NCBI GenBank assembly: GCA_028293375.1
Contig: JAQGOY010000265.1
Span: 1 to 40,150 of the forward strand
Length of the DNA stretch: 40,150 bases
DNA from: Verrucomicrobiales bacterium
GTDB taxonomy: Bacteria; Verrucomicrobiota; Verrucomicrobiia; Limisphaerales; JAQGOY01
Reading direction: 5' to 3'
This document shows, piece after piece, positions 34,859 through 40,150 of the stretch (position 1 is the stretch's first letter; each line of letters starts with the position of its first letter). Made by a program: the position numbers and the translations under genes. The notes below the pieces were generated by a model. It was not told where the DNA came from, did no database searches, and worked only from the letters and a program-made list of their open reading frames with translations.

Positions 34859-37465
34859 ATGCAATTCGAGAGATTGACCATCAAGGCACAACAAGCGGTC
34901 CAGTCAGCCCAGGCCGTGGCTCATGAACATTCTCACCAGGAGGTGGACGGGGAGCATCTTCTCTCCGCCTTGCTCACGCAGCAGGATAGCCTCATTCCGG
35001 CGTTGTTGGAGAAAATAGGAGTAGACCTTTCCTCCCTGAAAAGTGATCTCCAAAAAGAGATGGGGAAGAGAGTAAAAGTGCAGGGAACAAGTTCGTCCGA
35101 TCTGTTTTTGAGCTCTAACCTGAAAAAGGCTTTTGACGCGGCCGAGAGCGAAGCCAAAAAACTCAAGGATAGTTATATCAGCACGGAGCATCTGCTTCTC
35201 GGCTTGATTGACCAGGGATCATCCACACTCAAGAACCTGTTTTCAGCCAAATCGATCACCCGGGATGCGGTCATGAAGGGATTGATGGAATTGCGGGGAA
35301 ATCAAAGAGTGGACGACCAAAATCCCGAGGACAAATTTCAAGCCTTGGAGAAATACGGCCGCGATCTAACTGAGGCTGCCCGCTCCGGGAAGATCGATCC
35401 CGTGATAGGCCGGGATGAAGAAATTCGAAGGGTAATGCAGGTGTTGACTCGTCGGACCAAGAATAACCCTGTGCTGATCGGAGAACCCGGGGTAGGGAAG
35501 ACGGCGATTGCAGAAGGCCTGGCACGTCGGATTATCAGCGGAGATATTCCGGAATCATTGAAGAACAAGCGACTGGTATCGCTCGATTTGGGAGCGATGA
35601 TCGCAGGCGCCAAGTATCGCGGTGAGTTTGAGGATCGATTGAAGGCTTTTTTGAAGGAGATTACGGCCAGCCAGGGGAAAGTTATACTATTTATTGATGA
35701 GTTGCACACCCTTGTAGGTGCGGGGGCGGCTGAAGGGGCTGCTGATGCCGCGAACATGCTCAAACCTTCATTGGCACGGGGCGAGTTGCGGTGTATCGGC
35801 GCCACCACACTGGATGAATATCGCAAACATATCGAAAAGGACCCTGCCCTGGAACGACGTTTCCAACCCGTCTTTGTGAATGAACCTTCAGTCGAGGCAA
35901 CGATTGCTATCTTGCGAGGGCTAAAAGAACGTTACGAGGTGCACCACGGTATCAGGATTCAGGATGCCGCCATCGTTGCCGCAGCGCAGCTTTCTCAAAG
36001 ATATATTACGGATCGATTTTTGCCCGACAAAGCTGTGGACCTGATGGATGAAGCCGCATCGCGCTTGCGCATGGAGCTCGATTCGATGCCCACTGAAATC
36101 GACAAATTGGAACGACAGATACTGCAATTGGAAATCGAGCAGACCGCATTGAAGAAGGAAAAGGATGAAGGATCACGGGAAAGATTGAAAAAGATCGAAC
36201 GCGAGCTGGCCAACCTGAAAGAAGAATCCTCGAAACTCAAAGCCCAATGGCAAAATGAAAAAGCAGCGATCAACGCAGTAACAATTATTAATGGCCAATT
36301 GGAGGAAGCGAAGGCCGAACAGGAAAAAGCCCAGAGAACAGGTGATTTGAATTCCGCAGCGCAAATCCAATACGGAAAAGTGCCGGAATTGCAAAGGAAA
36401 CTGGTTGAAGCGCAAAAGGCCCTGCATGACAAACCTTCCGGTGAGCGCCTTCTTAACGAGGAAGTGACCGAAGAGGACATCGCCCAGGTGGTGGCTTCCT
36501 GGACGGGAATTCCAGTTCGCAAAATGTTGGAAGGCGAGAAGCAAAAGCTGGTGAAAATGGAGGAACGCCTTCAACAAAGGGTGGTGGGCCAGGCAGAGGC
36601 TATCCGAGTGGTTTCCAATGCGGTGCGCCGGGCGCGGAGCGGCCTGCAGGATCCCAACCGGCCCATTGGCTCGTTTATTTTCATGGGGCCAACGGGCGTG
36701 GGGAAGACAGAACTGGCCAGGGCGCTGGCCGAGTTTTTGTTTGACGATGAAAACGCCATGACACGCATCGACATGAGCGAGTACATGGAAAAACACACCG
36801 TCGCTCGTTTGATTGGAGCGCCACCCGGCTACGTCGGTTATGAGGAAGGGGGTCAGTTGAGCGAAGCTGTGCGCAGGCGTCCTTATTGTGTCATTCTTTT
36901 TGATGAAATCGAAAAAGCCCACCACGACGTGTTCAATGTTTTGTTGCAGGTTCTGGATGATGGCAGGTTAACAGATGGGCAGGGGAGGACCGTGGATTTC
37001 AAGAATAGTGTCATCATTATGACCAGCAATATTGGATCGCCCATAATTCAGGAGTATTACCTGGACGGGAAGATCTCAAAAATCAACCAGCAATCCATGG
37101 AAGACAAAGTCATGGCTGAATTGAAGAAACACTTTCGTCCGGAATTTTTGAATCGGCTGGATGACGTGGTGATTTTCCACAGCCTGGATGAACAGCAACT
37201 TTCGCGGATAGTGGATATCCAACTCAAAGGACTCACCAGGAGACTGGATCAGTTGCAACTCGTATTGAATGTGGACGAGGAAGCGAAAAAGCTGCTGGCC
37301 AGGGAAGGATTTGATCCCTCGTTCGGAGCGAGACCCTTGAAACGGACAATCCAGGAAAAACTATTGGATCCGTTATCAGTGAAGCTCCTGGAAGGGGAGT
37401 TCAAAAGTGGCGATCAAATCTACGTAAAGGTAAATGGGGAAGAATTGACCTTCTCAAAGAAATAA
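34859..37465 (+). CDS. clpB: ATP-dependent chaperone ClpB
   Basis: 868 residues, the normal length. This hexameric disaggregase works with DnaK to rescue aggregated proteins. Order: Clp N domain (1-~145), first AAA+ (Walker [10 protein letters not shown] near 208, Walker [11 protein letters not shown], arginine-rich [10 protein letters not shown]), coiled-coil M domain (~400-530; strongly charged [20 protein letters not shown]), second AAA+ ([11 protein letters not shown] near 609, [20 protein letters not shown]), and the C-terminal D2-small domain ([15 protein letters not shown]). All key residues are intact. It has its own likely promoter with a long leader, as expected for a heat-inducible gene; no Shine-Dalgarno site is seen. 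Confidence 0.98.
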   Translation: MQFERLTIKAQQAVQSAQAVAHEHSHQEVDGEHLLSALLTQQDSLIPALLEKIGVDLSSLKSDLQKEMGKRVKVQGTSSSDLFLSSNLKKAFDAAESEAKKLKDSYISTEHLLLGLIDQGSSTLKNLFSAKSITRDAVMKGLMELRGNQRVDDQNPEDKFQALEKYGRDLTEAARSGKIDPVIGRDEEIRRVMQVLTRRTKNNPVLIGEPGVGKTAIAEGLARRIISGDIPESLKNKRLVSLDLGAMIAGAKYRGEFEDRLKAFLKEITASQGKVILFIDELHTLVGAGAAEGAADAANMLKPSLARGELRCIGATTLDEYRKHIEKDPALERRFQPVFVNEPSVEATIAILRGLKERYEVHHGIRIQDAAIVAAAQLSQRYITDRFLPDKAVDLMDEAASRLRMELDSMPTEIDKLERQILQLEIEQTALKKEKDEGSRERLKKIERELANLKEESSKLKAQWQNEKAAINAVTIINGQLEEAKAEQEKAQRTGDLNSAAQIQYGKVPELQRKLVEAQKALHDKPSGERLLNEEVTEEDIAQVVASWTGIPVRKMLEGEKQKLVKMEERLQQRVVGQAEAIRVVSNAVRRARSGLQDPNRPIGSFIFMGPTGVGKTELARALAEFLFDDENAMTRIDMSEYMEKHTVARLIGAPPGYVGYEEGGQLSEAVRRRPYCVILFDEIEKAHHDVFNVLLQVLDDGRLTDGQGRTVDFKNSVIIMTSNIGSPIIQEYYLDGKISKINQQSMEDKVMAELKKHFRPEFLNRLDDVVIFHSLDEQQLSRIVDIQLKGLTRRLDQLQLVLNVDEEAKKLLAREGFDPSFGARPLKRTIQEKLLDPLSVKLLEGEFKSGDQIYVKVNGEELTFSKK

Positions 37466-37487
37466 CTGGCGTCATTTGTAAGCAGAA

Positions 37488-37512
37488 CGGCGTGAACTTT
37501 TGGTTCACGCCG
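37488..37512. terminator. Hairpin between the convergent clpB and glnN genes
   Basis: CGGCGTGAAC (37488-37497) pairs perfectly with GTTCACGCCG (37503-37512) across a 5-base loop. It lies 23 bases after the clpB stop and 33 bases from the glnN stop. There is no long T tract on either side, so termination strength is uncertain; a bidirectional role is likely. Confidence 0.65.
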
Positions 37513-37544
37513 AATCGGTTCCTCCTGCGAGAAAATGCTATCTA

Positions 37545-39728
37545 TTACTTGATAAAGAGCATTTCGTGGTATGTAGGCAGCGGCCAGAGATCATCGGCCA
37601 CAAGAGTTTCCAACTCGTCAGCGGGCTTGCGAACGGCCAGCATGGCAGGGAGGATTTTGTGGCAATAATGTTCGGCTTCGGCCTGTAGGGAAGCCCCGCC
37701 ATGATGTGCGGATACTTTTTCCAGGGCAGCAGTAGCAGTCAACAACTCATTGATCAGTGCAGTGATTCGATTGAGCGTTTCCAGATTTGGCTCCTGGTCG
37801 ATTGCCTTGAGAGCCGCGGCCGTGGAGGCGAGTTCACCCTGGTAGCGGACAGCGGCCGGGTAAATGGTGGTTCGAGCCATTTCGATGATGCATTTCGCTT
37901 CAACGTTGATGGTCTTGACGTATTGCTCAAGGTAGATTGCCAGGCGGCTTTCCGTTTCGCGCTTGGAAAGGACTTTGTATTTGCTGAACAGGTTGACTAC
38001 TTCCTTGCTGCCAATGGCTGGGAGCGCATCGACACTGGTTTTGTTGTTCGGCAAACCACGCTTGCCGGCTTCTGCATGCCATTCTTCCGAATAGCCGTTG
38101 CCGTTGAAGATCACGGCGCCGTGTTCTTTCATGATGCCTTCCAGGACTTTCTGGATGGCTCCATTAAGTTTCTTGGCATCGCCCTTGGTCGCTTTTTCCA
38201 GTTCGGTGGCAATGAAGTCCAATGATTCCGCAACAATCGTGTTGAGCGCGACGAGAGGTCCGCTGATCGATTGGTTGGAAGCGACTGCGCGGAATTCGAA
38301 CTTGTTACCCGTAAAGGCAAAAGGACTGGTGCGGTTACGATCGCCAGCGTCCTTGGGCAGCGGAGGGAGACTATCCACACCGATGTTCAAGGTGCCTGAT
38401 TTCTTGGAGGATTTCGCCCCGCCACCTTTGATTTGTTCAAAGACGTCCGTGAGCTGATCACCAAGGAAGATGGAGATGATGGCTGGAGGAGCCTCGTTGG
38501 CGCCAAGTCGATGGTCATTGCTGGCGGAAGCCACGACAGCACGAAGCAGTGCGGCATACTTATGAACTGCACGGATGACAGCGCCCGCGAACACCAGGAA
38601 CTGAGCGTTTTCGTGAGGATTATCACCTGGTTCGAGAAGATTCCCTACCACAGCGTTGCCGAGTGACCAGTTGAGGTGCTTTCCGGAACCGTTAACCCCG
38701 GCAAACGGCTTTTCATGGAGCAGACATTCCAAACCGTATTTTTGCGCCACCTTTTTCAAGGTCAACATGATCATTTGTTGATGATCTGCAGCCACGTTGG
38801 CGTTTTCGTAAATCGGGGCGATTTCGTACTGGGAAGGAGCAACTTCATTGTGACGAGTCTTGATTGGCACGCCCAGTTTGTAGAGTTCGCGCTCGCCTTC
38901 GAGCATGCAGGCCAGTACCCGGTCAGGAATAGCGCCGAAATATTGGTCTTCGAATTCCTGGCCTTTGGGTGGCTTGCTCCCGAAGAGAGTGCGGCCAGTA
39001 CTCATCAGGTCAGGACGAGCGAAGTAGAAATTCCGGTCGATGAGAAAATATTCCTGCTCAGGACCAGCGGTCGAGTAGACCATCGGAACATTTTCTTTGC
39101 CGAAGATTTTGAGGATACGCTGAGCCTGATCATTCAGGGCAGCCATCGAGCGCAGAACAGGTGTCTTCTTGTCAAGCGCCTCGCCGGTCCAGGACACAAA
39201 CGCAGTCGGTATGCAGAGGGTCGTCCCGTTTGGATTTTCCAGAATATAAGCAGGGCTGGTGACGTCCCACGCAGTGTAACCACGGGCTTCGAAGGTGGCC
39301 CGAATGCCGCCCGAAGGGAAGCTCGAGGCGTCGGGTTCACCTTGAATCAACTGTTTGCCTGTGAATTCAAGTAGAGCACCGCCATTGCCATCGGGTTCCA
39401 GAAAGCTATCATGCTTTTCAGCAGTGATCCCGGTAAGAGGATAAAAGATATGCGCGTAGTGAGTGGCGCCTTTTTCGATGGCCCATGCTTTCATCGCAGC
39501 AGCAACTACATCCGCAATATTAGCATCGAGTTTAGCTCCGGTTTCGATTGTTTTCTTGATCGACTTGAAAACATTCTTGGGGAGGCGGTTCTTCATTTGA
39601 ACCAGGTTGAAAACGTTCACCCCGAATAATTCACCCATCGGTGTCTCCGCGAAATTCAAAGGTTCGGAGATGGGAACGTAATTGGTCACCGCAGAAATTG
39701 CCTGCAAACGTGATGTGCTTCCGCTCAT
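37545..39728 (-). CDS. glnN: Glutamine synthetase type III
   Basis: 727 residues, the size of the GSIII family and far longer than GlnA. It makes glutamine from glutamate, ammonia and ATP in the cytoplasm. Family hallmarks: [15 protein letters not shown] (catalytic Glu residues), [16 protein letters not shown] (Glu/Arg site), [15 protein letters not shown] with the conserved His and Asn, [16 protein letters not shown], and the late GSIII block [20 protein letters not shown]. All residues look intact. It lies ~100 bp downstream of the ammonium transporter gene on the same strand, a sensible nitrogen-assimilation pair. Upstream of its ATG there is a hairpin but no clear Shine-Dalgarno site. Confidence 0.97.
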   Translation of the reverse strand: MSGSTSRLQAISAVTNYVPISEPLNFAETPMGELFGVNVFNLVQMKNRLPKNVFKSIKKTIETGAKLDANIADVVAAAMKAWAIEKGATHYAHIFYPLTGITAEKHDSFLEPDGNGGALLEFTGKQLIQGEPDASSFPSGGIRATFEARGYTAWDVTSPAYILENPNGTTLCIPTAFVSWTGEALDKKTPVLRSMAALNDQAQRILKIFGKENVPMVYSTAGPEQEYFLIDRNFYFARPDLMSTGRTLFGSKPPKGQEFEDQYFGAIPDRVLACMLEGERELYKLGVPIKTRHNEVAPSQYEIAPIYENANVAADHQQMIMLTLKKVAQKYGLECLLHEKPFAGVNGSGKHLNWSLGNAVVGNLLEPGDNPHENAQFLVFAGAVIRAVHKYAALLRAVVASASNDHRLGANEAPPAIISIFLGDQLTDVFEQIKGGGAKSSKKSGTLNIGVDSLPPLPKDAGDRNRTSPFAFTGNKFEFRAVASNQSISGPLVALNTIVAESLDFIATELEKATKGDAKKLNGAIQKVLEGIMKEHGAVIFNGNGYSEEWHAEAGKRGLPNNKTSVDALPAIGSKEVVNLFSKYKVLSKRETESRLAIYLEQYVKTINVEAKCIIEMARTTIYPAAVRYQGELASTAAALKAIDQEPNLETLNRITALINELLTATAALEKVSAHHGGASLQAEAEHYCHKILPAMLAVRKPADELETLVADDLWPLPTYHEMLFIK

Positions 39729-39773
39729 ATTTTAACTTGTTCTTGGTTTATTGGTTGAATTCTTAACTGCACT

Positions 39774-39810
39774 GCCGTGCTAACCAGCTTTTTAAGCGGA
39801 TTAGCACGGC
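39774..39810. promoter_or_regulatory. Inverted repeat between amt and glnN
   Basis: GCCGTGCTAA (39774-39783) and TTAGCACGGC (39801-39810) are perfect 10-base arms; the 17-base loop can form a smaller GCTT-TTT-AAGC hairpin. It lies 15 bases after the amt stop, on the minus strand, and ~45 bases before the glnN start. It could end amt transcripts or control glnN. Confidence 0.55.
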
Positions 39811-39824
39811 GAACGCAAAGGTTT

Positions 39825-40150
39825 TTAACCGTGGTAGCCTTCTTCGCCATGTTCGGCGAGATCCAAACCTGCGGTTTCGATATCTTCACTGACCCGCAGA
39901 CCTGTCACTGCCTTGACAATCATGGCGATGACGACTGTGCCGATTACCGCTAAAGCAATGGTTATGCCCATGGCCTTGAGTTGGTGGATCCAGAGTGTCT
40001 TGCCGACGACATCACTCAGATTGGTGGCGAGGTTGCTGTTGACTTCCTTGACCGCCAGGAACCCGGTGTGCAGATCTCCCATGGTTCCACCGATTGCATG
40101 TACTCCGAAGGTATCCAGCGCGTCATCTTAACCCATCTTGGCTTTCAGGT
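39825..40150 (-). pseudogene. amt: Ammonium transporter, C-terminal part, with an in-frame stop (cut by window edge)
   Basis: The intact tail reads IHQLKAMGITIALAVIGTVV (last helix) then GLRVSEDIETAGLDLAEHGE, the typical Amt C terminus. Upstream of the ATG at 40082 the same frame continues DALDTFGVHAIGGTMG, the conserved 'DD-LD-FGVHxxGG' motif of Amt/MEP proteins. The codon before GAT GAC is TAA (40130-40128), where the family has Tyr (G-Y-D-D); codons before it read LKAKMG, also typical. So either the gene is broken by one base change or the sequence has an error here. Only 109 codons are in the window. Gene identity is secure, intactness is not. Confidence 0.8.

Overview
The window reads as a chromosomal segment of a Verrucomicrobiota bacterium, most like the Pedosphaera/Limisphaerales (subdivision 3) group. 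This is inferred from gene content: a PQQ-type propeller with the DWPQYRG start, an ECF sigma factor fused to a membrane and coiled-coil tail, exported Ig-like proteins, type III glutamine synthetase, and many genes without a clear Shine-Dalgarno site. No rRNA, tRNA, CRISPR array or transposase gene was recognised.

Layout. 1-1494 (minus): the start of a flavodoxin/ferredoxin-reductase-like gene and a secreted beta-propeller. 1692-10063 (plus): a full aerobic respiration block with a cupredoxin-like protein, heme A synthase, heme O synthase, cytochrome c oxidase subunits I, III, IV and II with two tiny membrane proteins between IV and II, a SCO copper chaperone and a DUF420 membrane protein. 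Two clear intrinsic terminators split this block, and a perfect CRP-type palindrome lies at its head. 10069-11273 (minus): a YqeY-like and a UvrB/UvrC-motif protein. 11368-12366: an EgtD-like methyltransferase.

12367-14339 is repeat-rich: two ~140 bp direct repeats, then two ~210 bp repeats with covarying hairpin arms that bracket a divergent dihydropteroate-synthase-like gene. 14340-20446 holds the ECF-type sigma factor, three exported proteins of unknown role (one apparently decaying) and two long gene-poor stretches. 20447-26650: an unknown Pro/Lys-rich protein, an OPA-type MFS transporter, a 114 bp MITE-like element with perfect 15 bp inverted ends, a DsbD-like thiol-disulfide reductase, and purE-purK.

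26659-34600 is the most system-like region: a FecR-TPR-outer-membrane-barrel fusion, 3 bp from a CHASE2 adenylate/guanylate cyclase, divergent from a large Ig-domain surface protein. 34859-40150: clpB with a hairpin in its likely leader, then (minus) type III glutamine synthetase and the end of an ammonium transporter gene that carries an in-frame stop in a conserved motif.

Working links: heme synthesis, copper delivery and oxidase subunits form one assembly line. GlnN and Amt form a nitrogen-assimilation pair. The cyclase and the CRP-like site suggest, but do not prove, cyclic-nucleotide control of respiration.
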